From the NCBI RefSeq assembly GCF_039542035.1, contig NZ_BAABHJ010000016.1, forward strand, positions 124,001 to 188,000: a stretch of 64,000 nt of DNA, read 5' to 3'. This document shows, piece by piece, positions 23,576 to 32,608 of this stretch (within the stretch, counting starts at the first letter, position 1; the number at the start of each line of letters is the position of its first letter). This DNA is from Actinoallomurus liliacearum (lineage in GTDB: Bacteria; Actinomycetota; Actinomycetes; Streptosporangiales; Streptosporangiaceae). The notes beneath the pieces were generated by a model. The model saw only the letters and a list, made by a program, of their open reading frames with translations, ran no database searches and was not told where the DNA came from. The translations under genes and the position numbers were made by a program.

Positions 23576-24514
23576 TCACGGCTGACCGGAGCGCGGGGGG
23601 AGGGATCGGCCGCCGCGGTCACGGCCGCTGAGCGCGAGGGCGGCGCGGCAGCCGGTCAGCAGGCCCCAGGCGACGTCGCTGCCCGAGGTGTGACCGATGT
23701 CGATGAGGCGGCGCGCGGCGGGCGCGACGGGTTCCTGGCCGGCGATGCCCCGCAGCACGGCGGCGGTCTCCACGCTCGCCTGCCCCCGCGCGGCGCACTG
23801 CAGCAGGGTCGCCGCCAGGGCGGTCGTGCGCTCGCACGCGTACGCGGTGACGGCGGCGCCGATCCAGTCGGCCAGCCGGACGGCCCGGCCCCCGCCGGGG
23901 ACCGCCCCGCCCAGCAGGCGCAGCGCGAGCAGGAGGCCGGCCAGCGCGTCGTCGCCGCTCGGCGTCAACCCGGGGCCCAGACCGACGATCCGTTCCGCCG
24001 CGTCGACGGCGTGGGCGAGGTCGCCCGCCGCGCAACTGTCGGCGAGAACGTCCGGCACCGGATGCCCGCTCAGCCCCCAGGGCCCGGCGAGCTCACCGAG
24101 CGCGCGGGCCCCGTGCGCCAGCCGGGCGAGCGACAGCGGACCGAGCACCGGAGTGGGATCCCACCAGCGGCGGATCCGCACGCGGAGCCGGGCGGCGACC
24201 TCCACGCCGCCGTCACCGATGAACGCCACGTCTCCCTCGCGGACGCCGCGGAACGGCTCCTGCCGTGCCGGCGCGGCCAGGACCACGGCGTTCGGCGGCC
24301 GGACGGCGTCCGTGGTGACGAGCGCGACGACGACCGGCTCGGCGGGCCCGTCCACCCTCAGGTACGTCGTGGCGGGGAACACCGCGACCGCGCGGGCGGC
24401 GCGCCGGGGACCGCCGAGCACGGCACGGACACCGAGGCTGGCGGCGCCGGGCAGGCTCAGGGCCGGGGCGGTGCGCGGGCCGCGTCGCCGCCCCGCGGTG
24501 GTGGACGGCCTCAC
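23576..24514 (-). CDS. DUF2877 protein (AllH/YlbF-like)
   Basis: 312 residues. Two hallmark segments identify the family: IVGLGPGLTPSGDDALAGLL near residue 190 and IGHTSGSDVAWGLLTGC near 275. DUF2877 includes E. coli YlbF (AllH), reported as a subunit of oxamate carbamoyltransferase in allantoin breakdown with FdrA (AllF) and YlbE (AllG). The partner genes are not in the window. The neighbouring PucR regulator and nucleobase permease agree with ureide metabolism. The Arg-rich first 12 residues may be an over-extended start. Confidence 0.8.
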   Translation of the reverse strand: MRPSTTAGRRRGPRTAPALSLPGAASLGVRAVLGGPRRAARAVAVFPATTYLRVDGPAEPVVVALVTTDAVRPPNAVVLAAPARQEPFRGVREGDVAFIGDGGVEVAARLRVRIRRWWDPTPVLGPLSLARLAHGARALGELAGPWGLSGHPVPDVLADSCAAGDLAHAVDAAERIVGLGPGLTPSGDDALAGLLLALRLLGGAVPGGGRAVRLADWIGAAVTAYACERTTALAATLLQCAARGQASVETAAVLRGIAGQEPVAPAARRLIDIGHTSGSDVAWGLLTGCRAALALSGRDRGGRSLPPRSGQP

Positions 24515-24738
24515 CCGGACCTCCCGCGGCGCGATGGGTCGGATCGCCCCCGCCGGCCCGCACGGCGCGGACCGTCAGGTTCGGTCGCGGGGCCCCGGCC
24601 GGGGTGTCATGGTCGTGAACGTAAACCGCTCCGAGCCATGGCCGTATGGATAATCCTGCCAAGGATGCTTGCCAGCGTTCGTGTTTCTCGTCATCGTGTG
24701 ATCGTTACTCGGGGGTCACTTCGGCAGATTGGGCGGCC

Positions 24739-26478
24739 ATGTCGTCTTCTTGCGGATCTCGTCCTCCGGCTCTGCGTCCCGCCGGCTCCGGCACGCCGGC
24801 GTACGGACTGTCCGTTGAAGAGGTTCTGGAGCTGTCGACTCTGGCGGGCGCCCGGCTCGTCGCCGGGGCGGGCGGCCTCGACCGTGTCGTGCAGCGCCTC
24901 AACGTCATGGAGGTCCCCGACGTCCTCGCCTGCGTCAAGCCGCACGAGCTGCTGCTGACCACCGGCTATCCGCTGCGCCACCGTCCCGAGACCCTCGGCC
25001 GGCTGGTCGCCGACCTGGACGCCTGCGGCCTGACGGCCCTCGCCGTCAAACCGGGCCGCTATCTCGACCGCCTGCCGGACGAGATGCTCCAGCAGGCCGA
25101 CCGGCTCGACTTCCCGCTGATCCGGCTGCCCGAGGACGCCGGGTTCGACGACATCCTCAACCAGGTCCTGACCGGCGTCCTCAACCGGCAGGCCGCGGTC
25201 CTGGCACGCGGGGAGGAGGTCCACCGCGCCCTCATCCAGATCGTGCTGTGCGGCGGCGGCCTGCAGGAGGTGACCGACGAGGTCGCCACCCTCCTGGACG
25301 CCGCCGTCGCCGTCCTGGACGGCGACGGCCGCCGGCTCGCGGCCTCCGGCGACGAGGCGCTCCTGGCCCGGCTGCAGAGCGCGCTGACGGACGTCCCGCC
25401 GGCCGTGGAGGGCGAGGTGCCCATGCCGGAGGTCCTCCCGGACGTGCCGCCGGCCGACGTCGCTCCGGTGTGGCCCACCGACGCCGCGCCGGGAGAGCCC
25501 GCGCCCGATCCCGCCGGGCCGGTGACGTGTGACGACGACCCCGGGACCGGGCCGATCTCGGTGCCCGTCGTCGCGGGCGGGTTCACCTACGGGCGGATGG
25601 CGGTGGCCGGGGTGGCGGCGGCCGACGTCGGGATCCTCGAACGCGTGGCCACCGTCGTCGCCCTCGTCATCACCAAGCAGCAGGCCGTGTCGGCCGTGGA
25701 GAGCAAGTACCGCGCCGACTTCCTGCGTGACGTCCTCACCGGCCGGTCCGGCGCCGACGAGCACGTCATCGCGCACAGCGCGAGTTTCGGCTGGGACCTC
25801 GGCCGGTCCGCCACCGTGGTCGTCGCCGCCCTCGACCGTGGACCGGCGCGCGGTCCCGAGGAGCGCGTCCTCCAGGACCGGCTCGTGGCCGCGTGGACCT
25901 CGGCGGTCCGGCGCCGGGACCGCAACGCCGCGGTGGCCGGATTCTCGGGCGAGGTCGTCGCGGTCGTCGCCGCCGACGCCTGCGACGTGCCGGCGCTGGC
26001 CAAGGACGCCGCCGCCGTGTTCGCCGACCAGGACCGGACGTTCTCCACCGGGGTGAGCCGGGTGGCGCAGCAGCCCGGCGACCTGCCGTCCGCGTACGAC
26101 CAGGCGATCAGGGCGGTACGCGTCGGGCGGCAGATGAACGGCGACGGAGCGGTCGTGCACTTCGACGAGCTCGGCGTCTTCCGGCTGCTCAGCCTGGTCG
26201 AGGACACCGCCGAGCTGCACGCCTTCGTCCGGGAGACCCTCGGCGAACTTGCCGGTGACCAGGACCCCGAGGCCGTCGACCTGCGGCGCACCCTGCAGGT
26301 GCTGCTGGAGACCAACCTCAACGTCGCGGAGACCGCCCGCCGGCTGCACTTCCACTACAACACGCTCCGTTACCGCATCGGTAAACTGGAGCGCCTGCTG
26401 GGTCCGTTCACCGACGACGCCCATCTCCGCCTCAACCTCACGCTCGCGCTGCACGTCCTGCGCATGCGGGGAATCTGA
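24739..26478 (+). CDS. PucR-family transcriptional regulator
   Basis: 579 residues from the ATG at 24739. An N-terminal PucR domain (about 20-140, LSVEEVLELSTLAGARLVAG, VMEVPDVLACVKPHELLLTT) senses purine catabolites in known members. A low-complexity Pro/Asp-rich stretch (about 220-280) separates it from a GGDEF-like CdaR region and a C-terminal PucR helix-turn-helix (LRRTLQVLLETNLNVAETAR, RLHFHYNTLRYRIGKLERLL). The upstream gap 24515-24738 holds ATCCT-GCCA-AGGAT (24655-24668), a possible operator. It precedes the permease gene by 99 bases and probably controls it. Confidence 0.92.
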   Translation: MSSSCGSRPPALRPAGSGTPAYGLSVEEVLELSTLAGARLVAGAGGLDRVVQRLNVMEVPDVLACVKPHELLLTTGYPLRHRPETLGRLVADLDACGLTALAVKPGRYLDRLPDEMLQQADRLDFPLIRLPEDAGFDDILNQVLTGVLNRQAAVLARGEEVHRALIQIVLCGGGLQEVTDEVATLLDAAVAVLDGDGRRLAASGDEALLARLQSALTDVPPAVEGEVPMPEVLPDVPPADVAPVWPTDAAPGEPAPDPAGPVTCDDDPGTGPISVPVVAGGFTYGRMAVAGVAAADVGILERVATVVALVITKQQAVSAVESKYRADFLRDVLTGRSGADEHVIAHSASFGWDLGRSATVVVAALDRGPARGPEERVLQDRLVAAWTSAVRRRDRNAAVAGFSGEVVAVVAADACDVPALAKDAAAVFADQDRTFSTGVSRVAQQPGDLPSAYDQAIRAVRVGRQMNGDGAVVHFDELGVFRLLSLVEDTAELHAFVRETLGELAGDQDPEAVDLRRTLQVLLETNLNVAETARRLHFHYNTLRYRIGKLERLLGPFTDDAHLRLNLTLALHVLRMRGI

Positions 26479-26577
26479 GGCCCGACCGCCCGCGCGCGGG
26501 TCGGGCAGGCACCGGCTCCACGAGCGCGGGCGGGCCACTACGCCATGCCCGCGCGGCGACCCCCCCGGGAGGACCCC

Positions 26578-27984
26578 ATGGCGATCGGCTGGAAACTGCA
26601 CGGTGACGGGCGCACACCCGCGCCGGGCGAGGTCGTCGGACCGGACGAGCGCCTGTCCTGGGGCCGCACCGTCGGAATCGGCGCCCAGCACGTCGTCGCC
26701 ATGTTCGGCGCGACGTTCGTGTTCCCCGTCGTGATGGGGCTGGACCCGAACCTCGCGATCATGATGTCCGGGATCGCGACCATCCTGTTCCTGCTGGTCT
26801 CCGCCGGGAAGGTGCCGAGCTACCTCGGCAGCAGCGCCTCCTTCGTCGGCGCCGTCGCGGCCATCCGCGCGGCCGGCGGGAGCACCGCCCAGGTGACCGG
26901 CGCGATCCTCGTCGCCGGTGCGGCGCTCGCCGTCGTCGGCCTGGTCATCCACGTCCTCGGCGCCCAGGTCATCCACCGGATCTTCCCGCCCGTGGTCACC
27001 GGCGCGGTCGTCATGCTGATCGGCTTCAACCTCGCCCCGGTCGTCGCCGACGTCTACTGGCCGCAGGACCAGTGGGTCGCGCTCGCCACCCTGGCCGTCG
27101 TCGTCCTGTGCGCCGTCGTGCTGCGCGGCTTCTGGTCGCGGATCGCGGTCCTCATCGGCCTGGTCTTCGGCTTCGTCCTGTCGTGGCTCCTCGACCGGAC
27201 CGCGGGCCGGATCACCGCCCCCGACGGCAGCGGCAAGGTCACCACCCACTTCCGCGTCGACCTGAGCGGCGTCAAGACGGCGGACTGGTTCGGCCTCCCG
27301 CACTTCCACGCCCCCGATTTCAAGACCTCGGCCATCCTCGTCGCGCTGCCCCCGGTGATCGCCTTGATCGCGGAGAACACCGGCCACGTCAAGGCCGTCG
27401 CCGCGATGACCGGCGCCGACCTCGACCCGTATCTCGGCCGCGCCATCGCCGCGGACGGCGCCACCACCGTGCTGGCGACCGCCGTCGGCGGCGCACCGAC
27501 CACGACGTACGCCGAGAACATCGGCGTCATGGCCGCCACGCGCATCTACTCGACCGCCGCCTACTACGTCGCCGCGATCGTCGCGGTCCTGGTCGGCCTG
27601 TGCCCGAAGTTCGGCGCGCTGGTGGCCGCCACCCCCGGCGGCGTCCTCGGCGGCATCACGGTCGTGCTGTACGGCATGATCGGCCTGCTCGGGGCGAAGA
27701 TCTGGATCGAGAACCGCGTCGACTTCGGCGACCCGGTCAACCTCGTCCCCGTCGCCGCCGGCCTCATTCTGGCCATCGGCAACGTGACCCTGAAGATCAC
27801 CAGCGACTTCCCGCTGCAGGGCATCGCGCTCGGCACCGTCGCCGTCCTGCTCGGCTACCACGTCCTCAACGCCGTCCAGCGCACCCCGCGCGACACCGGC
27901 GCGGGCGTCATCGCGCCCGGCGAGCGCGACGTCGTCCCCGGCGCCCCGGAGCGCCGCCCCGAGACCGACGAAGACGCACGGTGA
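26578..27984 (+). CDS. NCS2-family uracil/xanthine permease
   Basis: 468 residues with about 12-14 hydrophobic segments. The ATG at 26578 has a GGAGG site. Family motifs: GRTVGIGAQHVVAMFGATFVFP at the start, PSYLGSSASFVGAVAAIRAAGG, the QH motif, VIALIAENTGHVKAVAAMTG with the key Glu, and GGAPTTTYAENIGVMAATRIYS. NCS2 proteins import uracil, xanthine or uric acid with H+ or Na+. With PucR upstream a purine substrate is favoured. The hydrophilic C-terminal 35 residues are Arg/Pro-rich. Confidence 0.94.
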   Translation: MAIGWKLHGDGRTPAPGEVVGPDERLSWGRTVGIGAQHVVAMFGATFVFPVVMGLDPNLAIMMSGIATILFLLVSAGKVPSYLGSSASFVGAVAAIRAAGGSTAQVTGAILVAGAALAVVGLVIHVLGAQVIHRIFPPVVTGAVVMLIGFNLAPVVADVYWPQDQWVALATLAVVVLCAVVLRGFWSRIAVLIGLVFGFVLSWLLDRTAGRITAPDGSGKVTTHFRVDLSGVKTADWFGLPHFHAPDFKTSAILVALPPVIALIAENTGHVKAVAAMTGADLDPYLGRAIAADGATTVLATAVGGAPTTTYAENIGVMAATRIYSTAAYYVAAIVAVLVGLCPKFGALVAATPGGVLGGITVVLYGMIGLLGAKIWIENRVDFGDPVNLVPVAAGLILAIGNVTLKITSDFPLQGIALGTVAVLLGYHVLNAVQRTPRDTGAGVIAPGERDVVPGAPERRPETDEDAR

Positions 27985-28148
27985 TCCGGTAAGGGCCTGG
28001 TGGATGGTCACGAAATGCCCACGCGACCCGAGCCGCCCGGCTTCGCCCGGCGCTCCACGGCGGCCCGCGACGCCCGCCCCCGGGCGGCGCGTGCCACGCT
28101 CGGTAGGGTCGGGCGGGTCAGGGTCGTCCGGGGATCGGAGCAGGCGAG

Positions 28149-28547
28149 ATGTCGGTCATCGACAAGGTGGCGTGGGTCAGGGTCGAGGATGGCAGGGTCC
28201 TCAGCACGCGTTCGCGTGGCAAGGACGCCTACTACTTTCCCGGCGGCAAGCGGGAGGCGGGGGAGAGCGACATGCAGACCCTGGCCCGCGAGGTCCGGGA
28301 AGAGCTCACCGTCTCGATCGTCCCCGAGACGGTGGCGCCCCTGGGCACGTACGAGGCGCAGGCGCACGGCCATCGGGACGGCGTGACGGTGCGGATGACC
28401 TGCTATATCGGCGACTATCACGGCACTCTCGAGCCCAGTAGCGAGATCGAGGAGGTCGTCTGGCTCTCCTACGCCGACCGTGACCGGGTGTCCCCGGTCG
28501 ATCAGCTCATCTTCGACGACCTGCGGGCGTCCGGTCACCTCCGCTGA
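28149..28547 (+). CDS. NUDIX hydrolase
   Basis: 132 residues with a complete Nudix box: GGKREAGESDMQTLAREVRE followed by EL, containing the REVREEL metal-binding Glu residues. Such enzymes hydrolyse nucleoside diphosphate-X compounds, for instance oxidised dNTPs or ADP-ribose. The substrate is not clear. The start ATG has GGCGAG nearby and a TAGGGT -10-like box about 40 bases upstream. The 160 bases between the permease and this gene contain no gene. Confidence 0.92.
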   Translation: MSVIDKVAWVRVEDGRVLSTRSRGKDAYYFPGGKREAGESDMQTLAREVREELTVSIVPETVAPLGTYEAQAHGHRDGVTVRMTCYIGDYHGTLEPSSEIEEVVWLSYADRDRVSPVDQLIFDDLRASGHLR

Positions 28548-28672
28548 GCGCCTGCGATACCGCCTCCCGCCCTTCCGGGGTCCCGGGCCGCTCGTGCGAC
28601 GGTAGTGAATTCGCTCACTGGCGTTCACTGCGCCGTAGGGGCAGCGATCGCCAGGGATCAGGGCCCGGGGGC

Positions 28673-29152
28673 TCAGTGGCCGAGGTGCTTCTCGAACCAG
28701 TGGTCGGCGTACGGCCCGTTGTTGTACGGCTCGATCTCCCGGTATCCCTGGGCGGCGTACAGGGCGCGGGCCTCGACCAGGTCGCGGCGGGTGTCGAGGC
28801 GCATCGTGCGCGCGCCGAGCCGGAGCGCCGCGTCCTCGGCCGCCGCCAGCAGCGCGCGGCCGCCGCCGGTGCGCCGCCCGGCCGGGATGACGTACAGCCG
28901 GGTCAGCTCCGCGACGCCGGGGGAGATCAGCCGCAGGCCGACGCAGCCGGACGGCACCCCGGCGTACCGCCCCACCAGGAAGCAGGCGAGGTCGTCGCTG
29001 GGATCCTCGGCCATCGCGGCGTCGACCTCGGCCTCGGTGGCCGGCCTGCCGTAGTAGCGCGAGGCGACGTCGGTGAAATAGGTCCGCAGCAGCCCCGCCG
29101 TCTCGACCGGTTCGGGGCCGATCGCCCAGGTCGCTTCAGTGATCACCGGCAC
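28673..29152 (-). CDS. GNAT-family N-acetyltransferase
   Basis: 159 residues. Acetyl-CoA-binding motif A is VIPAGRRTGGGRALLAAAED (R/Q-x-x-G-x-G/A), followed by MRLDTRRDLVEARALYAAQG and the terminal YREIEPYN. The GTG at 29152 or 29146 can start it; the latter has TACGGT 6 bases upstream on the minus strand. The substrate is unknown. The gene precedes no partner on its strand. Confidence 0.9.
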   Translation of the reverse strand: MPVITEATWAIGPEPVETAGLLRTYFTDVASRYYGRPATEAEVDAAMAEDPSDDLACFLVGRYAGVPSGCVGLRLISPGVAELTRLYVIPAGRRTGGGRALLAAAEDAALRLGARTMRLDTRRDLVEARALYAAQGYREIEPYNNGPYADHWFEKHLGH

Positions 29153-29186
29153 ACCGTACTGAGCTGCGGCGAATGACCGAACCCCA

Positions 29187-29834
29187 TTATTCGGACCAGG
29201 GCGACTCCAGGATGGTCGTCACGAAGTCGCCGCGGGTGAAACCGGGCACGTAGTGGGCCAGGACGTCGGCCTTGACGTTGCCGAAGGTCGTCTCGGGGCG
29301 CGGCGCGACACCCTCGGTGAAGGCCCGGAGGATGCGCCGCTTGAAATCCGGCCTCGGATGCAGCGCGACGACCGCCGCCCGGTCGGCGTCGCTGATGGAG
29401 TCGTAGCCGATGCCCAGCACGTCGTACTCGACGCCGGCGGTGACCAGGGCGACCTCCGGCTCCAGGTACTCGGGGATGCCGGGTGTGGTGTGCAGGGCGA
29501 TGGCCGTCCAGACCCGCCGGACGCTGTCCTCGGGCACACCGTGTCGCCGCAGGAAACGACGGGCCTCGTCGGCGCCGTCCACCTCGAACCGCCGCCCGCT
29601 GCCGCGGTGCGCCTCGCCCAGGCCCACGTCGTGGAACATCGCGCCGATGTAGAGCAGCTCCGGATCCCAGCTCAGGCCGCGCGCCCGGCCCTGGAGACTG
29701 CCGAACCAGTACACCCGCCGCGAGTGGTGGTAGATCAGCTCGTCCGTGACGTCGCGGATCAACTCGGTGGCCTCGGCGGCCAGCTTCGTGTCCGGCACGG
29801 TGACACCGGCCGCCGACCGTTCGGAGATCGTCAT
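29187..29834 (-). CDS. HD-domain hydrolase
   Basis: 215 residues. The metal site is seen as H in IYHHSRRVYWFG, HD in YIGAMFHDVGLGE, and H in AIALHTTPGIP plus a late Asp (VEYDVLGIGYD). HD proteins of this small type act on nucleotides or phospho-compounds; actinobacterial and fungal relatives are often called cyanamide-hydratase-like, which fits the spacing, though that activity is unproved here. The start ATG at 29834 is standard. Confidence 0.9.
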   Translation of the reverse strand: MTISERSAAGVTVPDTKLAAEATELIRDVTDELIYHHSRRVYWFGSLQGRARGLSWDPELLYIGAMFHDVGLGEAHRGSGRRFEVDGADEARRFLRRHGVPEDSVRRVWTAIALHTTPGIPEYLEPEVALVTAGVEYDVLGIGYDSISDADRAAVVALHPRPDFKRRILRAFTEGVAPRPETTFGNVKADVLAHYVPGFTRGDFVTTILESPWSE

Positions 29835-30010
29835 CGAACACCCCCCGGGAACGCGAGTCCTGCCCCAGAGAGTGTTCCCGGTGCGAGCGGAGTCACTAGA
29901 GTGAATCTCGGGCCGTGACTGGCGCTGAGGTGGAGCACCACCGGGGAGCGGCCCGCTCGATCGTGCCGTGCGCCTGGGCCGCCCTCACGCAGACCGTTCA
30001 GGAGCAGCCC

Positions 30011-30889
30011 GTGACCCAGACGCACACCGCCCGTCTCATGGACGGCGCGGGCCCGGCCCGCCGCATCGTCGAGCGCAGCGCCGCCAGGGCCGCGCAGATC
30101 ACCCGGGAGACCGGCACGCCGCCGTGCCTGGCGACCGTGCTGGTCGGCGACGACCCCGCGTCCGTGACCTACGTCCGCATGAAGCGCGCCCGCTGCGAGA
30201 AGGCCGGCATCGCCTCGCGGCACGTGGGACTGCCGGCCACCACCACGACGGCGGAGCTGGTCGACGCCGTCACCGCCCTGTCGCAGGACCCTGGAGTGCA
30301 CGGCATCCTGCTCCAGCATCCGGTCGGACCGCACATCGACGAGCGCGCCGCCTTCGAGGCCATCGCGCCGGGGAAGGACGTCGACGGGCTCACGCTGCAC
30401 TCGTTCGGCGCGATGAGCTTCGGGCTGCCGGGCTTCGCGTCCTGCACGCCCGGCGGCATCATGCGGCTGCTGGAGGAGTACGACGTCGAGCTCACGGGCC
30501 GGCACGCCGTCGTGGTCGGCCGGAGCGCCATCCTCGGCAGGCCCGTGGGGATGATGCTGCTGGCCGGCGACGCCACGGTCACGTACTGCCACTCGCGCAC
30601 GGCCGACCTGGCGTCGATCGTGCGGCAGGCCGACATCCTGGTCGCCGCCGTCGGCCGGCCGCGGTTCATCCGCGGCGAGGACGTCAAGCCCGGCGCCGTC
30701 GTGATCGACGCCGGCTACAACCCCGGCAACGTCGGTGACGTGGACTTCGAGACCGCCCTCACCCGCGCGAGCCTCATCACGCCGGTCCCCGGCGGTGTGG
30801 GCCCCATGACCATCGCCGTCCTGCTCGAACAGACCGTGCAGGCCGCGGCCCGCCAACTGGGCCTGGAATCCGACGAGAAAGCCGGATGA
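30011..30889 (+). CDS. folD: FolD bifunctional methylene-tetrahydrofolate dehydrogenase/cyclohydrolase
   Basis: 292 residues from the GTG at 30011, chosen because AGGAG lies 6 bases upstream. It has the Y-x-x-x-K active site (YVRMKRARCEKAGI), LLQHPVGPHIDE, GKDVDGLT, CTPGGIMRLLEEYDVEL, and the NADP site VVVGRSAILGRPVGMMLLAG plus PVPGGVGPMTIAVLLEQT. It converts 5,10-methylene-THF to 10-formyl-THF. FolD usually has LL-QLPLP; HPVG here is a variant. It may be a second folD of the genome, as its neighbours are not folate genes. Confidence 0.93.
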   Translation: MTQTHTARLMDGAGPARRIVERSAARAAQITRETGTPPCLATVLVGDDPASVTYVRMKRARCEKAGIASRHVGLPATTTTAELVDAVTALSQDPGVHGILLQHPVGPHIDERAAFEAIAPGKDVDGLTLHSFGAMSFGLPGFASCTPGGIMRLLEEYDVELTGRHAVVVGRSAILGRPVGMMLLAGDATVTYCHSRTADLASIVRQADILVAAVGRPRFIRGEDVKPGAVVIDAGYNPGNVGDVDFETALTRASLITPVPGGVGPMTIAVLLEQTVQAAARQLGLESDEKAG

Positions 30890-31128
30890 ATTCCCCTGCG
30901 CGGCTCCGGTGCGTCCCGATGTTCGCGGGCGTTCGGCGTGGTTTTGCCGTCCGTTATGAGGTCCCAAGATGTCGGCGAGGATCCGGCCGTGATCTTCGGC
31001 GCTCAGAGTGCGATCAGCCGCTCGACGCGGCGCATGGTCTGGCGCGGCTCATGTAGGCGCGGACCTCGCTGAGACGGCGGCGCCTACGGGCGATCGCTCA
31101 TGCTCGGCCAGGATCTGCGGCGGAGGTT

Positions 31129-31163
31129 CGGCGCGCTCTTCATGGAGCGCGCCGATACCTTTT
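31129..31163 (+). terminator. Intrinsic-type terminator with T-run
   Basis: Perfect 10-bp stem CGGCGCGCTC / GAGCGCGCCG (31129-31138 with 31145-31154), loop TTCATG, followed a few bases later by TTTTT. It is 240 bases beyond folD and not next to any other gene end. It may terminate an unannotated small RNA or the folD message. Confidence 0.6.
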
Positions 31164-31528
31164 TCGGCACATTTCGGCAGAATGGCAAGGCCCGAGGTGA
31201 GGCACAAGTTCGACGGCCTCCCCGGTGCGATCACGACCTTTTGATCATCCGCGTCGGTAATGGCGCATGGGGCGCGTCCTGATCCCTGGTGTCCTGTGCG
31301 TTTTATGCGCAGCGGACGCCGGTGACCATGCCGTGGCCGCAGGGGCGGTGACGTGCGGTCGGGGTTTGGCGGAGCGGGGCGGCGGGTCTCAACGCGCGTG
31401 GACCGCGGCGTGGTCGTCGGCTCGATCGGCCGCCCCGTCGGAGCAGTGGATCCGCAGGTCAGCTGCGATGTTCGCCATCTTCAGCGGTCGGGGGACGAGG
31501 TGACCGCGCTCACATGAGCAAAGTATTA

Positions 31529-31566
31529 CGCACATGTTGCGCCCTTGTGAACGCCGCGCCTACGGT
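31529..31566 (+). promoter_or_regulatory. Sugar-operon promoter region and possible SorC site
   Basis: TTGCGC (31537-31542) and TACGGT (31561-31566), 18 bases apart, fit a -35/-10 pair. CGCACATGTTGCG at 31529-31541, a near-palindrome, overlaps the -35. The regulator most likely to bind it is the SorC protein encoded in the operon. Confidence 0.45.
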
Positions 31567-31597
31567 CTGGTGCCCAGAAACGGACCTGGAGGGCAGA

Positions 31598-32578
31598 ATG
31601 CGAAGGATCTCCCTTGTTGGGGCGGTTGCGGCGATCGCCGTGGCCGCGACGGCGTGTTCGGTGTCGACGCAGCCGGGCGGTACCTCGGCCGCGGACACCA
31701 AGAAGAGCGGCCAGTTGGTCATCGGCTTCAGCGAGGTCACCCAGCAGTCCCCCTTCTACGTACAGCTCAAGAACGGCGCCCAGCAGGCCGCGGCCAAGGC
31801 CGGGGCGAAGCTGCTCTTCGCCGACGCGAACGGCGACGTCACGAAGCAGAACAACGACATCCAGGACCTGATCACCCGCGGCGTGAACGTCCTGCTGGTG
31901 AACCCGGTCGATCCGAAGGGCGTCGCCCCCGGCCTCGCCGCGGCGAAGGCGGCGAACATCCCGGTCATCACCGTGGACCGCCCAGTGCCCTCCGGCGCGC
32001 TCTCCCACGTCGGCCGGGACAACGTGAAGATGGGCCAGATCGTGGGCGAGCGGGTCGCCAAGGCGCTCGGGCCCGCCGGCGGCAAGGTCATCGAGATCCA
32101 GGGCGACGCCGGTGGCGCGGTGGCCCGGGACCGCCGGGACGGCTTCCACAAGGGGGTGGCGTCCAACCCGAAGATCAAGATCGTCGAGGGGCCGTACTGC
32201 GACTACATCAGGTCCAAGGCGGTCACCGCGATGCAGGACCTCCTGCAGGCGAACCCCGACGTGAAGGCCGTGTACGCCCACAACGACGACATGGCGCTCG
32301 GGGTCCTGCAGGTGCTGCGCGAGAACAAGCGCACCGACGTCAAGGTCGCCGGGGTCGACGGGCTGATGGAGGCGGTCAAGCAGATCCCGAACGGGCAGTA
32401 CGTCGCCACCGCGCTCAACGACCCGATCCATGAGGGCGAACTGGCCGTGCAGACCGCGGCAAAGGCGCACGACGGCGGGCAGGCGCCCTCCTACGTCGAC
32501 GCCGGCACGGCCCTCGTCGATCCGTCGAACGCCGCCGGACTCGCCGGCGCCACCGTCTTCGCCCGGTCCTCCTCGTGA
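31598..32578 (+). CDS. Sugar ABC transporter substrate-binding lipoprotein
   Basis: 326 residues from the ATG at 31598, with GGAGGG upstream. Signal peptide MRRISLVGAVAAIAVAATAC with lipobox AATAC, so the mature protein is anchored outside the membrane. The body is a type I periplasmic-binding (RbsB/ChvE-like) fold: IGFSEVTQQSPFYVQLKNG, DLITRGVNVLLVNPVD, IPVITVDRPVP, VYAHNDDMALGVLQVL and VAGVDGLMEAV. It is the first gene of the sugar operon, whose ATPase and permease genes come later. Confidence 0.93.
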   Translation: MRRISLVGAVAAIAVAATACSVSTQPGGTSAADTKKSGQLVIGFSEVTQQSPFYVQLKNGAQQAAAKAGAKLLFADANGDVTKQNNDIQDLITRGVNVLLVNPVDPKGVAPGLAAAKAANIPVITVDRPVPSGALSHVGRDNVKMGQIVGERVAKALGPAGGKVIEIQGDAGGAVARDRRDGFHKGVASNPKIKIVEGPYCDYIRSKAVTAMQDLLQANPDVKAVYAHNDDMALGVLQVLRENKRTDVKVAGVDGLMEAVKQIPNGQYVATALNDPIHEGELAVQTAAKAHDGGQAPSYVDAGTALVDPSNAAGLAGATVFARSSS

Positions 32579-32608
32579 CCCGGGACAGATCCACAGAAAG
32601 GAACGTTC

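Larger units (their letters stand above)
30890..31597. other. Gene-poor 0.7-kb stretch
   Basis: No convincing coding frame was found on either strand; the open frames present lack ribosome sites, domain-like composition or sensible starts. It contains a T-tailed hairpin at 31129-31163 and, at its right end, the promoter region of the sugar operon with a near-palindrome at 31529-31541. Confidence 0.6.

Noticed and set aside
24691..28011. Very long open frame on the minus strand (about 1100 codons)
   Set aside because: It runs antisense to the PucR and permease genes and shows low-complexity Asp/Gly/Arg content expected of a GC-rich shadow frame; both plus-strand genes have clear domains.
27989..28015. 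AGGGCCTGGTGGATGGTCACG resembling the left IS end
   Set aside because: Gaps are needed for the match and no element body follows.
31008..31503. Several 60-80 codon frames in the gene-poor stretch
   Set aside because: None has a ribosome site, conserved motif or plausible start, and they overlap one another on both strands.
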